DNA of 64,000 nt from Ciona intestinalis (lineage: Eukaryota > Chordata > Ascidiacea > Phlebobranchia > Cionidae). Position 1 is the stretch's first letter; the number at the start of each line of letters is the position of its first letter. This document shows positions 1 through 12,900 of this stretch, one piece after another. Made by a program: the position numbers and the translations under genes. Location of the stretch: positions 404,310 through 468,309 of the forward strand of contig NW_004190398.2 of NCBI RefSeq assembly GCF_000224145.3, given 5' to 3'. The notes beneath the pieces are model-generated. The model saw nothing but the letters and a program-made list of their open reading frames with translations. It made no database searches and had not been told where the DNA came from.

Positions 1-927
1 TCTTTTGGCGCCGCGTTTATCGTGCTGCTATGCGCTCTCGTGGTAAATTAATACATGCATTGGGCTTGAACAGAGCTTGGCGTCTGGCTTCAATCCCGTT
101 TTATCTGCGCAAGATATCGAGAACAGCCGGGGTCAATAAATGCATTGTTTGCTTGCCATATCTCTGCGTATCGTAGCCTACGTCTCAGCAACTCAATGGC
201 TCTTCATTGGCGCCGGGGTCTTAGGAATCATCGAATGTTGTTTTAGTCTCCGTTTGGAGGCAGAACTCGAATGATTCAGAATTTACAATGTTAGCTTATT
301 TTTCGTGTTTCAAGCGGTCCGCCATTTAGTATTTGTCTAATTTGAATATTGAGTAAATAATACGGTGTAATGTTAGAGAAATCGCTGGCAGCTATAAGTT
401 GGAAATTTAGCATGCTTTATTTAGAACGGAATGTTATTCCCTTAAAACTAAACAGGGTCCGACGACCATCGTTGAGAAACGGTCCTGCATTGCGTGCTAA
501 TATTGAACCAGTCGAAGTTTTCTTTAATTAATCAAGCGGTAGATAAGGATACGGCTAACATGAGCGTTGAATATATTAGGAGAGCATGACAAACAGTGCA
601 TTACGTGAGTAAAGCACACGGTAGGGCACGCCCTAAGCTTACACCTGCATATTGATTTTACTTCTCCAGCGAGGACTGCATGGGTCCGCCTTTTATTGAC
701 ATAGGCGCTCTCCGAAAGTTTTATCGAATGCATAGTTCTTGTATCGTTCCGATGTTTGCCCTCTGCCTGCCCGGCAACGGAGATGTCTCTTGTAAACAGC
801 AACGGACTAATGTACTTTACTTGTTCTCGACAGGAGTTAAAAACGAGTATCTGTACATAACTGAACTAACCTATAACGACGCTCCTGGGACGGACTATTA
901 TAGCAGGAGAAAGAAGTTTTAGGGAAA
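1..927. other. Upstream flank of the ZBTB44-like gene, no gene seen
   Basis: No convincing coding exon or repeat is visible here. An open frame at 680-922 has no recognisable domain and ends just before the start codon of the next gene. A pyrimidine-poor AG at about 921-922 could be the acceptor of an exon carrying the start codon, so part of this stretch may be promoter, 5' UTR or first intron of the zinc-finger gene. An in-frame TAG at 901-903 limits N-terminal extension in the unspliced sequence. Confidence 0.5.
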
Positions 928-3900
928 ATGAAAATGTCCGGGATGTCTCAAATGCTGAATCACAGAGAGGCAAGCCACGCCCAGGATTCATTCGCAAGGC
1001 TAAACAAACTACGTCGAGAGGGCATACTGTGCGACCTGACCATCCTAGTACAGGGCCACAAATTTAAGGTGAAAACTGACTCACTATTTTGGCGACTCTG
1101 CCCACGGTCATGAAGTAATCACAATTTAATCTGTACCTGCATGACTGGGAGTTTTTGCTGCCTTAAATAACTCAAGTAGTCCGAAATAGACACCGAAATA
1201 GTCGGTCATATTTATTTTTCTTGGCGGATGCAATCACCTTACAATTATTTCCTTATTTTAACGTAAAAAATGCAACAAAACTATGGTGAATTTCGAAAAT
1301 TATTCGAGTTAGTGTTATAATATTTAAGGTAGTGTTATAATCAGTGGCGCAGCCAGGGGGGTTTAGGGGGTCGCGACCCCCCCTGATAAACCAAAAAAAA
1401 AAAATATTTTTCAAATATGTATTTGAACATTTTTTGATTAACCCCCTCCCTTATTTTTTTCTGGCTGCGCCACTGGTTATAATACACGGTTGAAACTTAT
1501 ACAGGCACACAAAACAGTAATGGCGGCTTGTAGCGACTACTTCTTAAACGCTGTTTGTGGGGGGAAATCAACAGCGTCCGTCACCGTTTCACCTGCCGGT
1601 CACATGACAATCGAGATGCAATACGTCACAATGAGAGGGTTTGCTCCTCTTCTAGAATACGCCTACTCCTCTGAGCTCCGCGCGAACGCCAGTGACGTCA
1701 TAGATGTATTGTCCGCAGCGAGTTACATGCAAATGTTTAATGTAAGATTTTTTCTTTGCTATACGAATGTTTTGGGCCAATTTCAAATGGCGTGTTAATT
1801 ACTCATGCTTACTGTTAGCACTGGGACGTGGTTGGTATAGTCACCGTGTAATTCATATCCATATCTAGCTTATTATAACAAGTATAAACCTTGTTCGCTT
1901 GTGGTTTATGACTCTGCCTCTGTATTGTTTATATAAGCATATACATATATAAGCATACAGTCCTTAGCCGTCGTATTCACGCAGCCATTTTCTCGCATAG
2001 GTTGCAAATGCATGTTCCGAATTCATGCGCTCGAATCTCTTGTGGACGCAAGGACAGTCCCGACTCGCAGCCTTGCCTATGCTGGCAGGTCGTAACATGT
2101 TGCTGAACGGGCAAATTCACGGTGAGCATCCAGCTACTGCACCCAACCCAGTTAGGTGAGTGTCTATTGTATTCCATTTGCGGTTTTGCTATATGACAGA
2201 CGATCACTAATGCATGTTATTACTGCGTGTGTTCTTTGCAAATTACGCAATCCAAACTGTGATACAGAAGCCTACGAGATAAAATCCGATTAAAACGTAC
2301 AGTCGTTGGTATTGCAGTTCATAGCGTATATTAGTAGCGCCATGTCATACTCAATACAGCGAGGCATTAATCGCCCATGGTAGCACCGTGTGTATTTTAC
2401 TTTATATGCGACTGAACAAACAGTTAAAAACAAAACATTCGTGTTGTTATGGTCAGTAATTTCAACTTTCAAAAGTTCTGACCAAGAAAAAAAACATACA
2501 TACATAGTTCCCTAATAATGAGGCCAGTTCCTCGTGTGATTAATACTACACTACACGACCATAAGCAGACATGTCACCCCTGCTAGGATCAGCAAAACTA
2601 CATATTACAAATCTTCTTTTTTTTTAAATATGGAACGCTTCACAATTTTGCGTTTCTAATTATCCATTGCCCTTTCAGCCGACCGAATGGCCTCCCCGAA
2701 GCAATGAGCAGTTTACTGGCAAGTTCTGCGATGTCAGGTGCTGCGATAAACGGCCGTAATGGCCTTTCCCAGCCTCCTATGTTAATACCTATATCTTCAA
2801 TGACACCGTATGAGGTTGGACTACACTGGGCAGACACCATGGCAGGTTAGTAAAATACTGATAGTAAGATGGGGAAAATGGGACACCATTTCATTCTATT
2901 GTCTCGTCCCATTTTATAGTAAACAAATAACATTCAAAGAATTATAAAACCGTACCCTCACGACCCTCATATACCGTTGTTAATTGTTTAAAACACGATC
3001 AGGATATTTGTATATTACGTGCTAATTAAGGGTGTCCCGTCTTCCCCACCCTACTTAATGTGTATTTAAAACTGCGGTTACTCGTGCGCTGTGTAATAAC
3101 AAGCTCACGTACACCCAAAACCTCACAACTGATATGATGCACCCTTAGTTAAATCCGGTGTGCCACCAGTAAGGTCTAAGAATAGATTCAAAATTTCCCG
3201 TTTTGCGTTTCTACAAACAGATAAAGTAGGGTGGGGGAAGACGGGACACCTTTAGCGCATAATATACAAATATCCTGATCGTGTTTTAAACAATTAACGA
3301 TGGTCTATGGGAGTTGTGAGGTTACGATTTTATAATTCTTTGGATGTTCTTTGCTTACTACCAAATTGTACAAGAGAATAGATTAAAAAGGTGTCCCATC
3401 TCCCCCCACCCTGCTATAGCAAAAGTTTAGAATTTCAAAAACCCAAAGAATATTGTAAAAAGCCGTTTGTTGATGGATTCTACCGAAACAGGTACCCATA
3501 ATTTGCTGTCTCGTTTCGTAAACAACCAACCCGTTACAACGACCCGGTCGCCCCCGTCATCAATTTCACCTTCCTCCCACAATTCACCTGCTGCCGGATA
3601 TGACGTAGTTACGTCATCAGCGGGACCACGAGGCACTGAAGAAGGGACCACGCCGTCAGCAGAAGGTATTAACTACAAATTTTATATACTTTGTTTTAGA
3701 AACAGATATGTAAAACTATGGGGTAAGATGGGTAAAATTAGTTCATAGTATCCCATATTTTTTAATCGTGTCTTAAACAATTAATAACGCTCTTTTGGAG
3801 TCGCGAGGACATGATCATATAATTCTGTACAGGTTTTACTAAATTGTGACTATAGGAGAGAAGGGATGTCACATGTCACATCTTACCCTGACCTTCTGTA

Positions 3901-6900
3901 TTTTGTTTTTTTTTTAATTCAGTTTCCGTGTATTGGAAATTGCGAATGACCGCCATGTTAATTTTTAGCCGCAGAAAAAGCCGAGGAGCCGAATTCGGAG
4001 TCGACTTACAACAACAATAACAACAATAACAACAACAACAACGAAGGTTTGCTTCCTGACAAACCATCAACTGGCAACAACCGCAAATCGATCGCTGTTA
4101 AATTGGAAGCCAACCTCGACGATTCCGCCAACAACGGTACCGAAGGTAAGATGACGTCATTAAACACGTGACTATGACGTCATGGGCGTCTAAAATTGCG
4201 CGGTTTAGAGATGAACGCGTTAATAGTGAATGTGAATATTCCTTGCTTAAATAAGCAGCTTTATCAGTAAGCTGTCGCCCTACCCGGATACGGTTGCAAT
4301 ATACACCTATGGAAATGGCAGGGCGGTCGGGCGCGCAGTGTTTATCCTAAAAATTAAGTCTTTCGTCATAGTCCTCTAGACTGGAGACTGCCCGCAGCGC
4401 CTAAGTTATGACCGAGCGGCGTGAGAATTGCATTATCTAGCGTTCCGTGGCTAAAAAGGCGCAGATACTTGACGGAACGACTGCTTAAAGTCGGCTCTCG
4501 CAAGAAGCCCCCTTAATGCTTGAAGAGGTCAAAATGGAATGCACGCCTGTTAAGTGCCGAGCCCAGTTTGCCGAAAACAGTCCAGTGCTGCCAGATAGGA
4601 AACCAGAAAACCTCACATCCATTTGTTTAACGGGAAAGGCAGTGTTTCCGAGTAGTTTTTTCAATAATAATACACGGAACCACTGCTTGCTATTCGCGTT
4701 TCTTTTGGTTTAATTGGAACGGTCGTTTGGAATGGGTCCTGAAGTGCCTTCTTATCGCAGTTTTGCGCCCGGGATAAAACTTTTCGAGTGCTTAATGCGG
4801 ACGGTACTTTGATGTACAATATCCCACTCCCTGCAGCGAAAACTCCTCCCCCTTTCTCTTTATTCTCCTGGCCGCTCTTCGCCACTGTCTCATCCCAAGC
4901 AAACGATCCACCGCACCGTTCCATCAAATTCTCTAGCTTTGCATCATCGTTCTTTCACCCTGTCGCCAACCGCCATTTGTGACGTAATAGAGAATGGATT
5001 GTGTGGTTTTACCAATCTCTCATTCCATTCAACCAGACTACTAATTGCTAACAACTGCCAATTCTCTAGTTGCCGAAAACATTTTACTCGCCTGCGTCTG
5101 TGTGTTACCCCGAAATTGAGATTTTCGCCTAAACTAAACGGCGGAAAATAGCATTTATAATATTTCACAGACAGTTTTACATGTTTTAAGTGATTTAAAA
5201 TAACACAGCAGTGTATTTTCAATATACCAAATTCTACTCCAGTTCTTGTACATTCTTACCAAACTATTTGCCCTTCGTGAAATTATTACCAAAAGCTGTA
5301 CATTGGGCCCACATACTAAGCAGTAGACGTACAAGGAGATTTGAAAATTCTGATAAATTATTGTTTCGCAAACAATAAGAGCTTCTGCAGGTGATTTGCT
5401 GTATGTTGCCCAGCAACCAGCAGTCTGTCGCCCTTGTCTATCGATTTTTGCGAACGATCGATAATAGGGTGACACAGCTCTAATTATTTATCCCCTACAA
5501 TGCAGAGCCTATATCGATCCTTAGCCTGTCGTATTTAATTAGCAATTCGTAGCCGCTAAATATGCGATGATAGCCGTTTACCGTTGCTATGAAATATAAA
5601 ACCGCTGGTCGATTTTGGCGTTGGGAAGGCGGTTACGGCATGACTGTTGTCTTTTTAAAATGGATATGCTATTCTCCAGCGAAGTATTGAAATTATGCTT
5701 AGGATTTTTCTGCGCTTTATCACGTATAATTGTACTGTCTGTTGCGTAGTGTTTGATATGTATCCCTGTCAGAATTTTGTGTACTCTGTAAATGCATCGC
5801 GTCCTTTCGTCCGTGCGGTCTTCGAAGTCGTTAGAACTGCGGCGCCAGCCCTTCCATGGTTTCATCACAGGTTATGTATCTGTGTGTGCCGACATCTTGC
5901 TTTCGAGATAAGAGAGTTCTAGATGCCATCTGTAGCACCATGCAATGTTAGTATAATGCCGCGTGTGGGGCGGGCCTCGGCAAATACCGTTTAGCCCGGT
6001 AAACATTCCGTCTCTGCCGTCCTATTTGCCACTCCACTTCGGCGAATGTTTGGACACTTTCGGCACGAAATGTAACAAGCGCCGCCAAAACTTGCAAGTC
6101 CAGGCATCGGGCGTTGTTTGTTTGACGTGCCGTAACTTGGATCGTATTTTTCCAATAAATACGTGGTAATAAGAGACTGGCATATAATGTGTCTTTACGT
6201 TTGTTACAATAGGTCTATTGTAGGGCCAATGCGTAACCACTGTTCTTGTAAATGACGCAACCAGTTGTATTTGCTCCTAAAACACACCGACTTAGTCAAG
6301 TTGTAATTTCCTTATGGTTTGGCAAATGTATCCCGTTGCGTGGGTACTGGTTACGAGGTATGGAACTTTTTATAACTTCTAGGAAATTTGTCAGATCTGT
6401 CTGTCAAGTATATACGCGCATTGTAAAGTGCTTCAGTCATTCGTTTATATTGGAAAGGGAAATTTCGTACACGAATGACGTGCATAGTGATGTTTGCATT
6501 TCATTGCATCGGTGTACAGGTGTCTTGTGTTTGCTTAGACCGTTAATGCTCGTACGCGAAAATCGTTAGGCTGCGCCGTTATTTTAAGCTTTTTATATCC
6601 TCAGCTGTCCAGAACATGCTGTCCCCACTTTTACGATCCCACTTCCTGCCACGTTGCCTTTAGGTCCCTTGCTTAGAGCATAACGACATGATTTTATTGC
6701 CCGGTTATTTGCGCAACTCCTGTTTCCTGTTTCAGCAGCAGATGCCTTGTGTACACATCTCAGAAGAGAGGACCTTGCGGCCATATGTCGCAAGCCGAAC
6801 GCACCTAGCGCATTACCGGTAGGTGAATCATGGGAAATTTTGCAGTTTCCGCACATGATCGTAACCTGGTTTCGCCAATGATAAATAAACAGGATTTCGC

Positions 6901-9900
6901 AGTAGCTGTTTCGACCGCATTAAAGTTACGACATTCGCCTTGACCGGTTTCGCATTTTGGAGTTATTTTTTCGAAACTTGATTTTTTCAGTTTTAGTTAT
7001 TATACAGTTGCGATATTCGCCTTGACCGGTTTCGCATTGCGGACTTGTTTTCTTCGAAACTTATTTTCAGTTTTAGTTTAGTTACGAAATTTTCCCTCTG
7101 TGCCGTCGGGTTTTTTTTCTATGACACCAAGTTTGGTGCGGCGACCGATAAAACGCGCCTGAAAAGTTTATCTATTTCGGTCAAAATTTATCACGCGTGT
7201 GAATCTGCACGTATTCTGGCACCTTGGTTTTTAGATTACAACCGCAGTCAGATGTAGAATTTAACCATTCCAACGCAAAAATCATTGTTACGTCACTGAA
7301 GTACACGGAACTTGTGGTTTTCATTCGGCGAAAAGGGCTTGGACTAAGTACAATTTCGTAATGCATGCGATTTCTTAGTAAAGTTACTTCTCCTTCTAAA
7401 ATAGGCAAGTCACTGTGACATGGTCAAATATAGTTCGAAATGCATCCGCGTGCGGGTTTTCGTTGCCTGGAGCACTTAAATATCACGAACTCCAACCGTT
7501 TAAGTGTTTTCGCTGACGCACACATCGTTTTTGTTAATCACCTCTCCCCAAAAGAAACTTTTTTTTCTCAATAGTTTACTCTTTAGTGAAGGGAACTGTA
7601 TGCCAAAATACCCCACCAGAACCGCCTATCCCAAATTCCATACAGTACATGTTTCTAAATGCGAAACGGCTCCGACTAAATGCACGATTGACCCGTCGAA
7701 TTTCAAGACTAAGCCATGTTTACCTGCAAACGGTGCGACTATGACGTCACAGTACGTGACTTGTTTTCGCGATTTCCTTTGTCTGTCGGCTGATTGGCAG
7801 CGTACGCTTAATAGGCCGTGCGATTTTTGCTTTTGTTTACAGAAACTTGAACCAGGCGCTGTTTCACTTGTCTATATAAACAATATACACCATTTATTGT
7901 TATTGTTACGTCACAAACGCAGTCTGGCGGAAAATAAGGGCTTGGTTTTACGGTTTTGGGTTTTTGGCGGTCTATGTTTGGGCGAAAACGATCATTTGCG
8001 GCTTTTAGCATTACGAGTCATCAAGTATATTTAAGTTGCTTGGACGGTAGCGCTATAGACGCGCGCAACTGAGTGAAACTTGGCGTTGCTGGTAAAAACA
8101 CCGCGTTTGTAATGACGAATTTGAATTCCCCTCCTTTGGCAAGTGCACGGCTTATACAGTTAAGGAAGTACCGGCTAGACTGTTTTAAATTCATTTCACA
8201 CTTAGTGGTACGGGCTTTCGATTCTCTAACGACAAGGGACACTCGATGCGGAGGTATTAACATTTATGCACACCAGCTTCTCATAAGACTTTGGATTTCG
8301 ATTTCCCATTCTTTCGTGCCCCGGGCGCTTGTTGTATTGGTGACTGCGGTGGCAGACGCATTGTTACGACATAATGTAACGTGATCTCATAGCATTATTT
8401 CGTCAACAAGACTAAACCTGTCATCTGCTAACATTTTCTCCCAAGATGCCCAGGCCCCTTATAAGGCAAAGTATTATGTCTGCAGGTGAATCAAAAAAGG
8501 TTTCCGTGTAATGGCAGACCAACGTACGCTTAAATTGGACGAGTAATCCCGATTTCCCTGCGGACGTTAACGTCTATGTTTAGAAAACTCGCAATAACAG
8601 TCGAACAATTTAAAACTAAATTAAATAAAAAATCAAAAAAATCTTTTTTTTTAAGATAAATACTTTTGAACCGATCCGAAACCACAGCGTGAAAAAATGA
8701 TTAATTTAAGGGAATCACTGAGGATTAAATTTCTACCTGGAAACACTGGCGATAATTCCCAGTCCAGTCATATAGTACATCCGCATTGCAGTTACGTCAT
8801 TGCTTTTGTCTGCACTGTGACTTTCTCCTTAACATGTTGATTGACGGTGATTTTTCCAGATCCCGCTCACGACCCTTACGAACGTGTCGGGCGGTCTCCC
8901 GTGTAAAACCACAAAATTAAATCTTCGTTTATTTTTAGGCCCGTTAACCTCACGCATGACGCCTTTTTACAGACACTCAAACTCACTCGATTTTGAGTCA
9001 GTTCATGCCACCTGACGGACAATCCCAGGTTTTCTCAGTAAATGTGACACTTTTTTTCACGGCTAATCTCTTGACTAAAAAGGCGTAGCTTCGTCATCGT
9101 TGTATTGAAAGGCCTCTACATGCGGGTTATTGTTTTTAGAAAAAGTTACAACTGTCGTCATATGCTCACGTTGCGGCCTCGCCTTTTCGGGCGAATGGTC
9201 ACGTTCATGTACCATCCTTAATGCAAAACCGGCAACAACGCTTAAAGATGCACGTAACCGCGCCTATAGTTCGAAGTTCAATTATAAAAGGTCATTAGTA
9301 TTTTGCTGTACACAGTTCGATATTTCGCGATAAGATAGATCCGACATAGCAGTTTTTAAACATCGCTTCATAACAAGATTTATCTCATTCCATAATCTTT
9401 ACATTTTGCTGAACTCGCATAAAAACAAATCGTTTTTGTTTTGACGCGATTTGCACACCGATTAGCGGTTAATAATGCGTCCCGGCGTTCAATTACGCAC
9501 CGGTGCGAGTGAAAAAGCGGCCCGGTACGCAGGTGGTTCATGTTACAGATGGGTGCGGCTGTTAAAGGAACAAACCTTTTGCAAATAAGTCCAGGATATG
9601 TTTTGCGGCGTCTCCGATGCGGATGTAGCTTCGTGTAGTTAAAATCACTTACCAGTGTTGCCAGATATATTTTCCAGCGAAGTCGAAGTGTAATTTTTTC
9701 TCAAAATTGTTTCCTATTAATTTTAAATTGGGGGTAAAAAATGTTTGGAAACACTGTTCCGCAGTGCTCTCAGGAAACGCGGTTGTGACGTAACAAGTAG
9801 TTAATAAAGGGTTCGGCGGGAAGCAAGATTTATTTCGTTCTTTGTCGCCAACTTAGGCATGGGAGACGCAGCGACGATAAAAGCATGCTGCTATTACGTC

Positions 9901-12900
9901 AGGCTGTTTTTGTGCACTTGTTTTTCGCTCGACGGAAACTCGACTTTTGCTGTGTTGTTGTCGTCGTCGTGCAATCGCGATTTTCTATATTTGGAAGTTC
10001 CGCCACAAGCTTAAAAACCCGATACCGGAAACTCGTTTTATGCAAACCCATTTTCTCCGAAAAATACTAAATGTTTCGCCTTAACGTAATTTTTTTTGAC
10101 TTTCGTCAGGTGATGCCACCGCTGGCCTTAATTTTCAAAGCATTTACATTTTAACTAATGATGTAGAAGTAAAAAACACGAGTTTTACTTTAAATTTATT
10201 TCTTCCTTTTAAAAACTAGTTTGTCAATAATAATGTGACACTATTGCCCGCTTATAAGATGTAGTTTCTTCGCATGTACTACTGTTTAGTCATATGGTAC
10301 AGTTTTCTGTACCGTTTAGAAACAAGGATTAATCCCAGTACTCGAAATTGCTTCAATAGCTTCGAATTCCCTAAACGGGCGACTGTAATAAAGCTAACGG
10401 TCGGCGCTCTTGTAATTGGCGGTTGACCCTTCAACCAATTTGCAAGCGGTCGTCGAAATCCTCCCACCTCGGGCGCTTCGGTTTCCGCAGTGTCCGCGTG
10501 TTTAAGGAAACTCCGTCTCATGCATTTAATTTGGTCACGGAAGGCTAGAGATATTGTAAATATCCGGACTGGAAGCCACTATCGTCATTGCAGTGCTTCT
10601 CACCCGCCTCGTGGTTTCCTTTCCTTTGTTTTGTGTTCATTTTTGAAGTGACTGTAATTGGCAGCGAACGCCTTTATCAGGATGTAACGCTAAAATCTCA
10701 CACGCACAATTGTACAGCTAAATATATAATGACGAGATTTTACAGGTTATCTCGTTTTTGAGCGGATTTCCGCTTCGTTCTAATATGATAAAGTACTTCT
10801 TTTTTCTTGTAAGGATGTTAGATCAAATACATTGTACCTTAATAGGCGCAACACCTTCGTTTTACCAAGACTGTTTCCCCAGGACAAAATTTTGAAACAA
10901 AAAAGCAGCCGGAGTGCATTCGTAAAAAAACGCATAAGGACCGATTGGAATTTCCGATCGCAAAATTATTGCTGTTTTGTGGTTCGATTATTTTTCAGGT
11001 CATTGAAAATTGTTCTCTCGCCTCCTGCAATTGCAACAGGTGCTTCTTCCGGTCGATTGCGACGCGTTTGACAACTTTGGCGTGTAAGTCATGCGTAACG
11101 CGTGCACCATCGGTATAGGGCTGTATTATAATAGCACAGTGGGTGGGTGACAGAAATAGCGCTTTAACTTTGTTACAAAAACTCGTGCGCGTGGTTTGTT
11201 GTGAATTAGGGACACGGTATCGCCTTTTATGCTGAAGACCGCGGGTCAAACGATTTGACTTACGATTGGGAAGCTAAATTGAGAAGCTTGACAGCTAGGG
11301 TGTGGAACTGAGTTAGATACATGGCATGCACTACGGAAATGGGGGTGCCGTTTAAAGGCTTGGGAGTCGCGGCCCGTTTCCTGGCGCAGTTGCTTCGCAC
11401 GCGATTGCACGCCGCGCCCGTTACTTCAATATGTGAATATCAGTGAACTTTTTATTGCAGTCGATGCGTGTAGAAATGCAGGGTCGTTGGCGGGTGGGGC
11501 ACGACGCTTCAATTGTCTTGTGTGGACGGCGATGCGAACGATTTCCACTGTAGGCCACTCCGCATAATGACTATCGGCGTTAAACACGCGGGTATATGGA
11601 CATTGCTATTCGCTCGATAAAACATAAAGTGTATAATTTTCCAAAGGGTAATACATTAATACAACAGATCATGGGCGAAAGTTTAGAAGTAAGACAGTTA
11701 AGTTTAAACGTGTATTAAAAATCCTTCGACAGTATTACGTAGAACCGGTAAAACTGTTTCCTTAAGACACCTTTACAAAAATCTTAGAAAACGCAAAACC
11801 GACATGCCAATTGTCCCCTTTGTTAAAAAAAACGCGACAGTCGTAGTCTGAAAGCAGACTTGCCGCACGCTTTTAACACGTGGTTGCAAGTGAGAAGCGG
11901 CGAGACGACGTCCGTCAGCAACTCGACTCTAAGTACGGCGATAACAGGTAAAGGTGTCGACATGTGATCTTTACTGTAAGAGTAATGTGTCACGGTGACA
12001 CGCTGCCCTGCAAATGCATACCGCTTCCGTGGCCACTTAAATAGGCGTGACGACGTAGGTTTAAAATCCCCCCAATGAGATAAGGAAATCAAGATTGACA
12101 GGAAAGTTACAATTTCAGTTTTAGTGTCGCTATTTCTATTTTCGGAGGGACATAACACGAGTCGGAGCGCACATTGTACAAATACGCGTTGTGGTGTCGC
12201 AATTCTGCTCGACATGTGCGGTTGCGCGTGATCGGGATAGGTGAACGGGCACACATGTCATGCTCTTGTCGTGCCTGCCATTCAATTAACCGCTCCGATC
12301 CTCTGTTTACTTACCACGCCTTTCCTAATGCACGAGCAGTGATTTCGGAATCCGGGTGGTTTCGCCACGTCGCCTCGCTCCAGTTCGCGAAGTAATTCGG
12401 GTTTTGATTCCCATGCATTAGCAGCGTAAACACAGGATGTTGCCGCATGATTGTGTTCTTTAGCAGCAAAAACTATCATCATGCTCCGTTGCCCCGGCAC
12501 CTGGACCGTCAGTGAAAGTTTTTGAATGACAGCCGTTATTGCATGCGTCCCAAAATAGAACCACCGTGGGGTCCCAGTTACGGCGAGTTTGTGTTCTTTG
12601 TTGCTGCTATACAAAGGCAGGGATTCCGAGCGTACAGTTGGTCGCCAAGTAACACTCCCGCATGGTTATTGTTGCGCGAATCCATGCGCTCATATATTGC
12701 GTGCGGGGCTTTGGCGCAAATCAATAATTCAGCAGAGCTGCACAAAAGAGCGACAATTTGTAAATCCCTCCGCGTTGTCTCGCACCGCCGCAGCGGCCAT
12801 TGTAACCTCGCTTAATTGCGCACTGCCACGGGACGAAATCAATTAAGGAAGATACATTTTTAATACGTCACCGTACACTCACAACACGCACACCTGGAAC

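Noticed and set aside
680..922. 80-codon frame ending just before the ZBTB44-like start
   Set aside because: Not in frame with the gene, no domain; more likely 5' flank or UTR.
7504..8034. 176-codon open frame in the large ZBTB44-like intron
   Set aside because: No ATG at its beginning, no domain, mixed composition, and no exon-like boundaries; consistent with chance in less AT-rich DNA.
11823..12254. 143-codon minus-strand open frame
   Set aside because: No recognisable motif, and no supporting splice or promoter signal.
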